Shown here piece by piece: positions 9,320-20,243 of a stretch of 64,000 nucleotides of DNA. How positions within the stretch are numbered: the stretch's first letter is position 1; each line of letters starts with the position of its first letter. The notes under the pieces were generated by a model that was not told the DNA's origin, ran no database searches, and worked only from the letters and a program-made list of their open reading frames with translations. Source of the stretch: Sinotaia quadrata (lineage: Eukaryota; Mollusca; Gastropoda; Architaenioglossa; Viviparidae); contig CM054181.1 of assembly GCA_028829895.1 (NCBI GenBank), forward strand, positions 105,535,360-105,599,359. The letters are read 5' to 3'. The translations under genes and the position numbers were made by a program.

Positions 9320-10044
9320 TTGTCGAGTAAATTGGCTTATCCCTATTTCTAAATTTAATTGTTATGTAAATTGTTAGATGTCAAAATGACCCTATCTTAA
9401 GCACAGCTTGTTCTGATATTTTTAAATTGTCAAAGTTGGGAGTAAACAACTCAGGTAAAGAATATGCTAGTCTTGTTGATGTAATTTAAACTGGTGGATG
9501 AGTAGTTTTTATTATCCAATGGTTAAGATTTTGAAGTATGAGACCAGCCAATAGGCTGTAATCAAAAGTTTACATGCTGTAAAGAATTCTATTGTTTAAT
9601 CACTTTCAATTTGGAGTGGCAAAAAGTCCAGTCATGAAAAGCGACCATTAGCTTAATGGTGAGTTAACTGACTGACTGACTGAAAGAGAATGGTCTTAGA
9701 AATATTTCATTAATTTTGATATTGATATGTTACGTATGTGTTTTATGTAGAGATGTATTATGTGACTATTATTTCTACAAATTGTGAACTAAGATGCTCG
9801 TATGAAGTATGCTAAACACTTGACATTGTTTCTAGTGAAAATTTTCATAACATTGTTATGCTGTATGTGTGTATTGGGCTAATAAATACTGTTTTCAGGG
9901 AAACTATATGTTGAGATGTGAATGTAAGAAAGAATGGAGTTAAAGATGAATAACTGGAAACTTAGTGTTTGTTCCCTGATTATATTTTACAAGGAATAAA
10001 CAGCCTTTTCTTATTTTACCTGAATCTCCTGGTTTACTGATTTA
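9320..10044 (+). repeat. Dispersed repeat A, copy 1
   Basis: About 725 bp recur as the reverse complement at 38625-39349 and, with an internal deletion, at 53299-53767. Landmarks are CTATTTCTAAATTTAATTG near the left end, TTAATGGTGAGTTAACTGAC near 9656 and TCTCCTGGTTTACTGATT at the right end. No open frame, terminal repeat or target duplication is evident. It is probably a non-autonomous mobile element or a fragment of one. Confidence 0.8.
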
Positions 10045-10610
10045 TAGATTGTATGACAATGGTAGACATTAGAAGTATCTACCCCCCCCACCTCTGTGTG
10101 TAAGTGTACACTGCACTCTTTTGATGTATGGTGGCAAAGTATGCTGACTACATCATGGAATTTCTGGTACAAGGAAGTTACTGGAAATTGCTACAATTGT
10201 TGTTCTGCTTGACCTAATATGGCCGAGCACCCAGATTAGCCTCGAGAGAATAGCTGCTCATTATTGTTCTACAAACTGTAAGAGAAACACATGAAATTGA
10301 CAATTCCCTCATGACAATAAGCTGGTGACTTTGTTATGAAAGCATGTGAAGAATATTGAAAGACTATTGCAGCTTCACCTAGTTAAGATTACGTACAAAC
10401 TATTATTGCTATATTCTCTATAACTCCATTTCTGTTCTCTGATAATTATAATAAATAACCCTGTGATTTATATTGATACTTATATGTTGAATCTTGAATC
10501 TTACGAAATAAGACTGTGTAAATTTTGAAACTATTTGAACATGGTGTGTGGAAATATTGATGTCAGATAATCTTTTCATTGTATTTGCTATATGATGATT
10601 TAATAAATTT
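10045..10610. other. No feature seen
   Basis: Unique-looking A/T-rich DNA with a short C run at about 10083. No coding or repeat signal. Confidence 0.5.
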
Positions 10611-10930
10611 ATTGACCTTCTTGCACATACTGATAACCTTATGTTGGAGAAGAAAATGGGTGGATGTATTGAAAGACGGATTTATTTTTTCCTTTGGTAA
10701 GAAGTTTTCCACCTATGGATATATTGTGTGACGGTTAGTGTTTGTCTTTAATGTTGTTGAAGAGAAAAACGTTTACAGCGCCCGCATATCTGCCAAGTGA
10801 GAGAGACGAGTGGGTGTCCTGGAGAATTATTCATAACATAAATTAAGATTCTCATCACCTGTAATTAGTTATGGATGATTAATTAATAATAATAATCATA
10901 ACCATTAATTAGGTGGCGTTGGTGTCACAC
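10611..10930 (+). repeat. Dispersed repeat B, copy 1
   Basis: Matches the reverse complement of 62129-62470, for example GATAACCTTATGTTGGAG and TTAGTTATGGATGATTAATT. Within it GTGTGAC (10726) and GTCACAC (10924) bracket about 205 bp, but the homology extends left of the first. It is probably part of a mobile element. Confidence 0.75.
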
Positions 10931-11389
10931 AGTGTTTATATTATCCTTTATTTATTACTATCACCATCAATAACTTTTTTTTTTTGGTTTTGTTGACGTC
11001 TGTCATGTCCGTTTTTCTTGCATATATTGCCTCTTTCTATCCTAGAATATTACAGTTTTTCTTTTCTTTTTCTAAACTAAAATTGCATTTTAAATTTATA
11101 ATTTTACTTCACCCGTTGCATTGATTGCGCATCCATGCTGCTTCTGATTGATGTTTACATTGAATATTCCTGACAAGGATGTTTTGCTACATCAATGACA
11201 CTGTAATTTTTGACGAATTTTGTGCCCCCTCCTCTCCCCCCCCCCACAGGGCCACACACATACATATTCGGATATTGACATCCGGACAGGGGTTTGCCTC
11301 ACCCACGCTTTTGTAATATTGGTTATTATTGTTGTACGAGTTCTTTTATTGGTCACTTAGGATTGTGAATTTTGACCTCGGAATCCTAC
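10931..11389. other. Noncoding, poly-T and poly-C tracts
   Basis: T run at about 10977-10986 and C tracts at about 11226-11247. No gene apart from the neighbouring minus-strand open stretch. Confidence 0.4.
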
Positions 11390-11672
11390 CTTGTTTTGGG
11401 GGAGATTCAAGGATGTGGATAGCCTTTTTTATCAGTGGGACAGGATATGGTGTGAGGGAAGTAATATTCCGATAACCTCGCACTTCAGATGGCTTTATGT
11501 TCTCCAGTTCTTCTTTTACTATTGGTACCGCGTCTGCTGTCACCGTTCCATTCATCACTGGAGTTCTTTTCTGATATTTTTCGCTCTTCTCCATCTGTGT
11601 TGTTTTTCTGTTTCCTCCAGTCGGTTCAACAACATCGATGATTGTTGCTGTCTTGTTGAATTTGTTGGCGAG
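11390..11672 (-). CDS. Candidate exon of unknown gene
   Basis: A minus-strand frame of 94 codons lies between a TAA at 11675-11673 and a donor-like AACAAG|GTAGGA at 11390/11389. It reads plausible protein (IIDVVEPTGGNRKTT; TADAVPIVKEELENIKPSE; YPVPLIKKAIHILESPP). Without splicing the frame runs on to a TAA at 11346 that overlaps an AATAAA. The overlapping minus frames are also partly open, so frame choice is not certain. No acceptor is clear and no family is recognised. Confidence 0.25.
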
Positions 11673-12544
11673 TTAAAGGTGCGAGAATTATACGGGGTGT
11701 TCATATTTCGAAGTCCCCACAGTTTTAGTGATTGCAATTCTTGCTGATGTATTATACTCATACACACCATTTCATAGATTGTTTTGCAGTTTGCATCTTT
11801 TAAATTAAAAATTAAAAAAAAAAAAAAGAAACATTACCAATTGCTATCGAGAAATGAATGCAATGCAGTTTTGTGCATGCGACCTACACGTGTCAATTAA
11901 TTATATTTTATCACAGCAGCAACACACTTCTTCTCCTTGCACTCTCTCTCTCCCCTCCCCCAACACACACACGTTCACTGTTCTGTTTCCTTTCCTTAAT
12001 TCTCTGCTACCGTTGAGGCTCTCCGGTGTAAATCGCAGAGAAGAATAATCTGGTAAAAAAATTGTTTTAGCAGAACTGTTTGTTGTGACGATAACACAGT
12101 CAGTCCTACGATTCAAGACCGATATCTCCCATTTAGCTGTACTTTTCTATAGAGAATGCACAATTTGCATGTGACTTTCATAAAGGACATTTAGTTTGTG
12201 TACAACGCAGGTTTTACAGCTCTGAGTTGTAGTTGCGCGTGTGTACATTGTGTACATTTTTTTTAAAAGGTTGCAAGTACCTTGCTTGGGATGTAGGTCA
12301 AACCGCAGAGATTTAAGACGTTATTAGAGATCATTTAAGTTGATGCGCTAGGGTAAGAGTTATTCTCCCCTGCCAGTGAAGACCCAGGGCAGTTCCGACT
12401 ATCCTAAATGACTCCGTCTGTGGAATTCCTACTTTGAGTGTAGCTTGAAGTGTTTCTTTCAAAATGACATTTTATTAATAAAATAAAATAAAGTTTTCTC
12501 AGCATCATTTCTAAGTTACGAATTCATTTGTTATGCATCTGTCT
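11673..12544. other. No gene seen
   Basis: Contains an A run at about 11813-11827 and a CT/CA-rich patch at about 11939-11971. Short open frames here look random. Confidence 0.45.
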
Positions 12545-12571
12545 CCGGTAAAAAAAAAAAAAAAAAAACCC
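12545..12571. repeat. Poly-A run
   Basis: About 19 A residues followed by A/C-rich sequence. It could be a retroposed tail, but no body is recognisable upstream. Confidence 0.6.
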
Positions 12572-12730
12572 ACCAACAAAACCCCACAAAACAATAAAAA
12601 ATATAAACATAAAATACCCCACCCCGTCTTTCTTGTACGAGCTAGCAGGTCATTCCAGTTTAAGGCCAAAATTTTTTTGATTAACTTCATCTTAACTTCT
12701 TTCTTTTGGAGACTTTCCTACATTCATGCT

Positions 12731-12759
12731 TGTGTGTGTGTGAGAGCGCGCGCGCGCGC
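12731..12759. repeat. (GT)n(GC)n alternating tract
   Basis: GT then GC dinucleotide runs, an alternating purine-pyrimidine tract prone to Z-DNA. A TGACGTCA cAMP-response-like octamer is nearby at 12842-12849. Confidence 0.8.
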
Positions 12760-13440
12760 CCAGTGACACTGAGAAGGATTCTTTTACATAATATTGTAAA
12801 ATACCTGTATAAAACACGTCTTCTCTGTGCGATAAGAGTCGTGACGTCAACACCAGATTTCGATGTCTTATTTCCCTTGAATTTGAAACACTTGACAGTA
12901 ATTATTGACCGATTGACGACCACCAATTGGGAGCTGTCTGGTGCAGGATGTAATATTCATTGATGTGCTTATCGAGTGCGTGATGAGATTACTTGAGGGG
13001 TTATCTAGCAGGGGAATAAAACACAAACAAACAAAAAAGAAGTGCGCGAACTTCCTCAATATATTATATATTGATGAGGTTAGAAAAAAGAATCGGAAAC
13101 GAGGAATGTTAGTCAAGGGGCATCACTCGATAGAATGTCGTGTTTGACGTTTACAAGTCAGTACTATACTTCAAAGACCAAACCTTACAACATCCTGCTT
13201 TCTTGCTATTTATATCTTTAAAAAATCGTGATCTGAAAGATATGGGGTATAGAATGAATTAAATTTACGGAATTTGCTCTTCTTACTAATTAAATAACTT
13301 CCAAGTATTATGTTAGGGGCAAGGGTGTACATTTTCAACAAATCTCTTGGGAGATAGCACTTACCTGTTTTTCGCTGGCTAGCAATTCCTACTAATTTTA
13401 CAAACAAGCCACATTTATTTTTTGTTTGTTTGTTGACACA
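12760..13440. other. No gene seen
   Basis: Several short overlapping frames occur on both strands without protein-like composition or splice support. Confidence 0.4.
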
Positions 13441-13708
13441 TGTACTTATCCCTTGAAATGAAGAAGGCTTCTTTGGTTGGGATGATGGCCTGGGAGATTT
13501 TACTGCCTGGCACGAGATGTTGAGAGGGTTGAAGATGATGAAAGACTGAGGAGTGTTGTTGAAGGAAAAGTTGTAGAGTGATGATGATGAATGGTGGTCG
13601 GTGTGTCCGTGGCGCTCATGTCTGGCCGATAGAGGCATGCATTAGCCCGGTTGTCCATGGGCTAATGTCATGGTGGTTGGTGTTGTAGCTATCATAGTCG
13701 TCCCCCAT
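13441..13708 (-). CDS. Possible coding relic with strong start context
   Basis: On the minus strand an ATG at 13708 has a good start context (CAACATGG) and begins MGDDYDSYNTNHHDISPW before a TGA after 30 codons. A second frame then stays open through a Ser/His/Asn-rich stretch (HHSSSSLYNFSFNNT). The frame switch suggests either a missed splice or a frameshifted relic. No family is recognised. Confidence 0.18.
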
Positions 13709-14147
13709 GTTGAAAGACATAAGGTGGGTTTGGTATTTTACGGAGCCTGTGCTAGTAGCACACAAGAAATGTGAAATGTGCTTTCCTGAAGAATAATAAA
13801 GCTCTTCATAAAAAGACGATAGTGAAGAGGAATGGATCATCATCTGGATAAAAGAACATTTTAGTTGTCTTCTGAATAAAAAAAATAATTTGTTGGCATT
13901 GAAACTATTTAGTTTGTGTTTGACCAATGTTTAGTGTGTTCAGGTATAGTGAATAAATATGATGGGTCTGTTACTTGGAGGAAATATTAATTCACATGTA
14001 TGGTTAGATTAGAATAACATAGATTGATCTTTCGTCTAGACATAGCACATATTTTTAAACTACTCCCCCCCCCCCTCAAAATAAAATATAAAAAAAAATA
14101 ACACCTCTCATAAATGATAAGTTTTCTCCCCTTCAAACACACGCACG

Positions 14148-14148
<1 letters not shown>
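13709..14148. other. No gene seen
   Basis: A/T-rich DNA with a C run at about 14065. Confidence 0.45.

Positions 14149-14210
<62 letters not shown>
14149..14210. repeat. (AC)n microsatellite
   Basis: About 30 perfect AC units. Confidence 0.95.
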
Positions 14211-14213
<3 letters not shown>

Positions 14214-14571
14214 TTCTTTTCGACCATTTGAAAACTCGATTTTATGTGTGCAAATATCCAAATAAATCATACGCACATCCGAAGGCTCAACTCGAGTTTA
14301 GTCAAGGTAAGTGGGGTTGGGCGTGGGTTGAGGAACACCCTTCTTCAACATCGTTTCTATGTGTTGTTTTATTTTAAGCTTTCTTCTGTCGTGGTATATG
14401 TGCACCAGATCTCCAACAGTGCACGCGCCCAACATTTGGGGTCAACACGTGAGTGCACGTATTTGCGGAAGAACGGGACATAAGGGCCCGCCACTCGATA
14501 AATTATGTAGAGCAAGGAAAGGTAAGCAGTTCCTACAGCTCTACGCGTCGACGGTTAAAATAGGAGGCAAC

Positions 14572-14573
<2 letters not shown>
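14211..14573. other. Spacer between two microsatellites
   Basis: Contains a donor-like AAAG|GTAAGC at 14520-14523 on the plus strand, preceded by an open stretch, but no convincing exon. Confidence 0.35.
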
Positions 14574-14612
<39 letters not shown>

Positions 14613-14613
14613 G

Positions 14614-14686
<73 letters not shown>
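14574..14686. repeat. Compound (CT)n(CA)n microsatellite
   Basis: About 15 CT units, then about 35 CA units. Confidence 0.95.
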
Positions 14687-14688
<2 letters not shown>

Positions 14689-15411
14689 TTATATGATTTA
14701 TGCCATTTGCAAGGTCGTTGTATTGAGGTGAACTAATACGCACACAAGGCGAGTTCTTATTATGATGATTTATTATCGCTCGTCTCACTCTATGAAAAAG
14801 TTTGTTATCGCCCCTTTTCGCTACTCGCATTGGCTACATATGTATATTACGATTCTCTCGTTCTCTTTCCAGCTTCCCGAATCTAAAAAGGAAATCTTGC
14901 CACTGTGTTGTACAGATTATTAAATATTTGTACAAGAGTTGGTGGCAGGTTATAGGATGAAGATCGGAATGTGTCCACGCTCGATCCGGAATATGTACTT
15001 TCACATTTGTTGTTTTGTTTTACGAGGACAGGTTATTTCACTATTTCACTGCTCTACTCTTATTGGCACTTGTATTTTCTACTTCGACTCGTACATTTTA
15101 GTGTCAGGTGTTTGTTTGCAATGACATATATATATATATATATGTCAGCATTGTTATGTGTAAGTAATATTTCATATTTTCTTATCTATAAATTTCATAG
15201 ATACGTTTATTTGCTTATTACATACGTTATCGCACATGAATAAACTGTTAGCTCTGAATGCAGACTGTTTTGCGAACATAACCGGTCGGATGATATCAAG
15301 TGCCAAGACAATCAAGTTCAATTCAGCTGTCGTTATTTTTATGTCACAGTCTTCAAACACTATATCTTTGTCTTCAATGTTATATACGTCTAAACTATTC
15401 ACCTTTCTCTT
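14687..15411. other. No gene established
   Basis: Includes (TA)n at 15124-15144. A minus-strand open stretch at 15172-15414 starts inside the neighbouring (AAT)n and contains protein-like patches (TTAELNLIVLALDII), but has no splice or family support. Confidence 0.35.
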
Positions 15412-15436
15412 CATTATTATTATTATTATTATTATT
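15412..15436. repeat. (ATT)n microsatellite
   Basis: Eight perfect trinucleotide units. Confidence 0.95.
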
Positions 15437-15582
15437 GAAGAAAGAAGGTTTGGAGTAACAGGTTCAACAGTTTACCAAACTACAAAGAGAACGAAGAATG
15501 AAAAGAAAGAAAGATGGGGTGTAAAAAAAAAAAAAATGTATGACGCTATCACTATCAACAATCAGAAAGACAAATAACGAAT

Positions 15583-15680
15583 GCTCCCGAAGTGAGAGAG
15601 AAGATAAAACATAATGAACGCTCCCGATGAAAGAGAGGGGGAAATATACAACGTGAACGCTCCCGCTGCGTGGGACCTAT
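15583..15680. repeat. Short degenerate tandem motif (CGCTCCCG..GAGAG)
   Basis: The motif GAA(T/C)GCTCCCG recurs three times at spacings of about 35-40 bp, followed by purine-rich sequence in the first two copies. Confidence 0.5.
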
Positions 15681-15693
15681 CAAATGAGATCGT

Positions 15694-15992
15694 AGATATT
15701 TTCGGTACCCATAAACCTGATGAAACTCGTGTTCAAAAATCTACAGAAATAAAATCAACAAAAAAGAGATAAAAAAGAAAAAGAAAGCAAGATATTTTCG
15801 GTACCCATAAACCTGATGAAACTCGTGTTCGAAAATCTACAGAAATAAAATCAACAAAAAAGAGATAAAAAAGAAAAGAAAAAGAAAGCAAGATATTTTC
15901 GGTACCCATAAACCTGATGAAACTCGTGTTCGAAAATCTACAGAAATAAAATCAACAAAAAAGAGATAAAAAAGAAAAAGAAAACGAAAGCA
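15694..15992. repeat. Tandem triplication, about 96-101-bp unit
   Basis: Three nearly identical copies starting near 15694, 15790 and 15891 (core CGGTACCCATAAACCTGATG), each ending in an A/G-rich tail of variable length. Confidence 0.92.
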
Positions 15993-16432
15993 AGAAACAA
16001 CAATGTCAAAATTATGTACGAAGCTAAAAACATAAGCATTTAAATCAAGAAAAATGTGTTTAGAGAGTAAGAAGAAGGGAAGTAAATCCCATCATGCACC
16101 ACCAGGCTGTTTCTTAAGCTACATGTGTGTCATCTTTGCTACCACTCTCCTCCAAATAGCCATAAAACGTGCAATAAATATTCCCGTCATGCTGCAGCAT
16201 TCGTAGCGGGTAGCTTACCCCGATACTTCCGATAGGTTTCCTTCATTTAGAACTAATCCAAACGTCCATACCCCACTACTGTATCGTTTAATCGACAGAC
16301 GTCTGGGAATGCACCTTACGTTGCCTCGTTTCGAAACCATTGAGTACAGCTGTTCATTTTCCTGTATAACAGCTTGAAAATTCACGACATTCTCTGACTG
16401 ATCACTACATGACGTCATCTGACTAATTTCTG
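15993..16432. other. No gene seen; one CRE-like octamer
   Basis: TGACGTCA at 16410-16417, followed by TCTGACTAATTTCT, a string that recurs at 16564. Confidence 0.4.
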
Positions 16433-16500
16433 TTTTGGGGATTAGTCTAAGTTTACGGGCGGCCCAGGGTGGTGGAAATTTAACATCTTGCCCATGTCCC
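16433..16500 (+). repeat. Dispersed repeat C, copy 1
   Basis: These 68 bases resemble, in reverse complement, 62533-62600 (roughly three quarters identical). They share GGGGATTAG(T/C)CTA at one end and a CAGGGTGGTGGA core. Translation is conserved in both directions (plus here: GISL..R..QGGG.L.SC; minus: PPPW....RLIPK), so the coding strand cannot be judged. It is probably a transposable-element fragment. Confidence 0.6.
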
Positions 16501-16510
16501 AGCAATTTTT

Positions 16511-16624
16511 TACACGACGTCATCTGGCTAATTTCTACACGTATTGGAATTGAAGCTGCAAAATGACGTCATCTGACTAATTTCTACACGTATTGGAATT
16601 GAAGCTGCAAAATGACGGCATTTG
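16511..16624. repeat. Short tandem duplication carrying CRE-like octamers
   Basis: Two copies of a unit of about 53 bp (GACGTCATCTG(A/G)CTAATTTCT followed by ACACGTATTGGAATTGAAGC). TGACGTCA occurs at 16564-16571. Confidence 0.8.
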
Positions 16625-16704
16625 AAGCTTATCGGCCAGCTTATTTAATTGTGTTGAACTCGTAAATGCATTGTATGATCATTTTTGCGATATATTTATA
16701 TTAT

Positions 16705-16727
16705 ATATATACACACACACACACACA
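16705..16727. repeat. (TA)n(CA)n microsatellite
   Basis: Short CA run preceded by TATATA. Confidence 0.85.
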
Positions 16728-17787
16728 TTCCTAATACTATATAACGTATAGAGTTTTGCCCCTTTGGGGAAAGCCGCCACTGACCTGTTCTAGTAAATAT
16801 TTCAAATGCAGTGACATACTTAAATTCTCAACTAAAATATAGTGAGGACTAAGCTGTCAGAGCTGTTCTTAGTGGTGTCACAGTATCTGGACACTTTTAC
16901 TTTTTGTGTCTGAGCTTGTTTATGTGCCTGAGATTTTCTTAATCATGACACATGTGGTGCCTGGACATTGCGACTCCTATGTAACCATTGTAGCTTGATG
17001 TCTGAGCTCGTTTATGTCTCTGCTCTTAGTAGTGGCACTCATATGTTTAGACAGTATCGTCAATCTCTGAATGTGTGTGATACGGTCTTTTTTTGAGTCG
17101 GGGGCAAAGAATATTTCTTAGCCATGTATGTGGTCCCTGATGTGCCTAAAAGGCATCGTACAGTGATGCAATACACATCTCTTGACGTATACGCAAACGA
17201 CACATTATGCTTTTGATTGGACGTGTGCGTGTTTAATTTAATTATTATTTTCTGTACATCAGTTCAGCTAGAAATCTAGCTTGTCTCTTTCTCATGTGAA
17301 ATGGGCAGTCCGTAGCATTTTAGTTTCGTTCAGATTCACATGGAAAACATGTAGGTAAATTTTTGGCATAACTGATATAATTGCTGCGGTATTACCACTG
17401 CGGTTGCGTTGTGCTTCAAGGGGAGCTAACCTCAAAGGAAGTCCTAAGATCATCGAAAGGTATATTATAGACGTGGAAACTTTGCCAAGATTAGATTTTT
17501 AAAACTGATTATATTTATTTTTTAATTTATTTTTTCGTGTCAGAGTGGCTGCTTTTCGATAGTTTCTTAAATTCTGTCTTGCTGTTTATATAATATCAGT
17601 TTCTCAGAAATTATTAGTAAATAGAAACGACTTAACTTTCATTGCAAGAAACTCGAAAAATATAATGTTTGTTCATATCTTTATAAAACATAAATAACAC
17701 AGGCAGCATTGCCACAGTGATCACAACCTCCAGTACCTTCACAACAAATATATAACACGCCTGCCACCATTCAACACTGCCATTCAC
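16728..17787. other. No gene seen
   Basis: A weak repeated motif (TGTCTGAGCT(T/C)GTTTATGT) occurs twice at about 16906 and 16998. Otherwise unremarkable. Confidence 0.4.
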
Positions 17788-17938
17788 CTCCACCACAACC
17801 GCTAAAATTGTTGATGCAAGCTTTATTTTGAAACGCAGCAGGTGTTAAACGACTTTCCTGGTCTGGGCGTCTAAAATAGAAGTCGTCATCGAGACTGCTC
17901 TCTTCGTTCCATGAAGCTCCGTTGTCACCTTTAGACAT
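17788..17938 (-). CDS. Candidate first coding exon
   Basis: On the minus strand an ATG at 17938 with A at -3 opens MSKGDNGASWNEESSLDDDF, then a mixed hydrophilic stretch, up to a donor-like GGAG|GTGAAT at 17788/17787. Unspliced, the frame stops seven codons later. The composition contrasts with the K/N/I/F-rich frames around it. The same frame stays open upstream, so the true start is uncertain. No family is recognised and no second exon was found. Confidence 0.28.
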
Positions 17939-18063
17939 ATTGTTTTTATTTTTGTTGGGCAAGATTATTAATTTCACACGCACATGTAATAATATACGTA
18001 TTAAAAAAAGATAATAACTTATGTAATTATGGCGATTTCTTAAAAATAGAGATAGTTTCATAA

Positions 18064-18070
18064 GAGAGAG

Positions 18071-18117
<47 letters not shown>
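18064..18117. repeat. (GA)n(GT)n microsatellite
   Basis: Short GA run continuing into about 21 GT units. Confidence 0.95.
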
Positions 18118-18118
<1 letters not shown>

Positions 18119-18785
18119 ACTTGGTGGGGTGTGCCTCCAGGATGGTCTGCGTGGACTGCTCTAACCATTACCATTCTTGATGGCTAGATATGTTAGTTGA
18201 TGCAAATTCGCATTCTTTAGATTTTTCAAACTGTTTTCAAGACATACTGGTGTATTGCTAAAATACTGATAACTTAATTTCCTTAAAGAAACAATCACAA
18301 ACCGATAACTCAACAAATATGGATTTGTGCAGTGTTAGTTTAAAGAATCTTTATACATCTTTCCTGTTTTATTTGCAACTTTCATAGTAAAGCATAATGC
18401 ATTGCCTTTGCTCCTAAAGATTATATGCTTCCTCCTGGCAGGATTTTTGTTTTCTGCGGTGTCAGTTACTGCAGTTTTACTGGAGACAAAAGGAATACAC
18501 CTGGTGTATGGTGAAGAGTGTTGACGAGGTTAGATTGCTGTAAAAAATGAAATAATTGTTTTCAGACTAGAACTACTTTCTAAAGAAGAAAACGATCCCC
18601 CAACTACCATTTTATAATGCCAGTATTTGGTTATTTTTTGCGTTGAGTACTTGATACATATTAAAATAAAATTTTGCTTTACGGTATAAACAGAAATGCT
18701 TTATTTCTTAAATGCTTAATTCCCTAAAATTGTACCCTGGGTCTCTCTCATTTTCTGTCTCTACCCGTATCTGTATGTGTAAAAA
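18118..18785. other. No gene seen
   Basis: A/T-rich unique-looking DNA. Confidence 0.45.
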
Positions 18786-19142
18786 TCTGTTTGTTTATCT
18801 TTGTCTTTACCCATATCTATATGTTTGCCCGTTTATTTTTGCCTCTATCCATATCTGTATGTTTGTTTATCTTTGTCTCTACCCGCATTTGTATGTTTGT
18901 TTGTTTATCTTTGTCTCTACCAGTATCTGTAGGCTTGTTTATCTTTGACTCTGCCCGTATCTGTATGTGCGTCTGTTTATCTTTGTCTCTACCAGTAGTT
19001 GTATGTGTGTCTGCTTATCTATGTCTCTACCAGTATTTGTATGTTTGTCAGTTTATCTTTGTCTCTATCCGTATTTGTATGTGTGTCTGTTTATCTTTTT
19101 TCTTTACCCGTATTTGTATGTTTGTCAGTTTATCTTTGTCTC
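18786..19142. repeat. Minisatellite, 34/38-bp units
   Basis: About ten copies of TTTATCTTTGTCTCTACC plus a (T/C)GTAT(T/C)TGTATG segment, with lengths switching between 34 and 38 by gain or loss of a short TTTG/TCTG piece. It yields Phe/Val/Cys-rich artefact frames. Confidence 0.88.
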
Positions 19143-19765
19143 AATTCAGTAAATGTATCCGATTACAGCACGTTTAATTCTTTTTAGTAATTTTAATGTG
19201 TGCTATATGTATGTGTTTGCTTCTCTATATAATGCTAGCTCACACACACATTCACGCGCGCACACACACACAGACAGACGCGCACAGTAATTCACTCGCC
19301 GCCACGATGGGAACAGACTTCATCAATTTTTTTTTTAATTTGCATTTTTATGATATGGCTTCATCGCACGGCCACGGACACCGCGTTTACTAAAAAGGCA
19401 CTACCCTTCTGATGCTCAGCAATTGGGAATGTCTGGACACACAGTTAGAAGCGAGCAGTGAAGTACTGCTTCATTTGACTTCAATTACGTCAACACTATC
19501 TTGCCTCTCCACAGTTCATGAAAAAAAAGAAATAAGTGTAGGTGTCATTTTTAAAAAGAAGAAGAGCGTTTTCTAAAACAGTTGATGTATCGCCGTTTTC
19601 AAATTTAAATAAAGTCGGAAACACTTTCTTTAAAACATGCATAACGAAGCACTTTTATAATTTACTGGTGTAAGGTAATGCATACATACCACACATGCAT
19701 GCAAACAAAAGAAAAAAAAAACTTACTACAAATATAAATAGAATTAAACTTTCAGTTTTTAGGCT
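19143..19765. other. No gene seen
   Basis: Contains short CA runs at about 19240-19285. Confidence 0.45.
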
Positions 19766-20243
19766 GTTCCATCCAATCTCTCGTCAGTCATATTAGGGTC
19801 TGCAAAACCATTGTAGCTGTTCTCGTCAGTCATTTTACGTTCTGTACAATCATTGTAGGCTGTTCCGTCCAGTCTCTCTACAGTCATTTTAGGTTGTGTA
19901 AAATCATTGTAAGTTGTTCCGTCCAGTCTCTCTACAGTCATTTTAGGTTGTGTAAAATCATTGTAGGCTGTTCCGTCCAGTCTCTCTCTCGTCAGTCATT
20001 TTAGGTTGTGTAAAATCATTGTAAGTTGTTCCGTCCAGTCTCTCTACAGTCATTTTAGGTTGTGTAAAATCATTGTAAGTTGTTCCGTCCAGTCTCTCTA
20101 CAGTCATTTTAGGTTGTGTAAAATCATTGTAGGCTGTTCCGTCCAGTCTCTCTCTCGTCAGTCATTTTAGGTTGTGTAAAATCATTGTAAGTTGTTCCGT
20201 CCAGTCTCTCTCTCGTCAGTCATTTTAGGTTCTGTAAAAATCA
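19766..20243. repeat. Minisatellite, 54/58-bp units
   Basis: Eight to nine copies (core TTTTAGGTTGTGTAAAATCA). Two internal variants (AAGTTG or AGGCTG) and two junction variants (CTACAG or CTCTCGTCAG) alternate in a repeating order, so a higher-order unit has been duplicated. The left copies are the most diverged. Confidence 0.88.

Noticed and set aside
14440..14560. Plus-strand stretch ARICGRTGHKGPPLDKLCRA, slightly like a retroviral-type Gag zinc knuckle
   Set aside because: Too short, lacks the complete Cys/His spacing, runs into a CT/CA microsatellite, and has no pol nearby.
18712..19187. Overlapping Phe/Val/Cys-rich frames resembling membrane segments
   Set aside because: Translation of the 34/38-bp pyrimidine-rich array in several frames.
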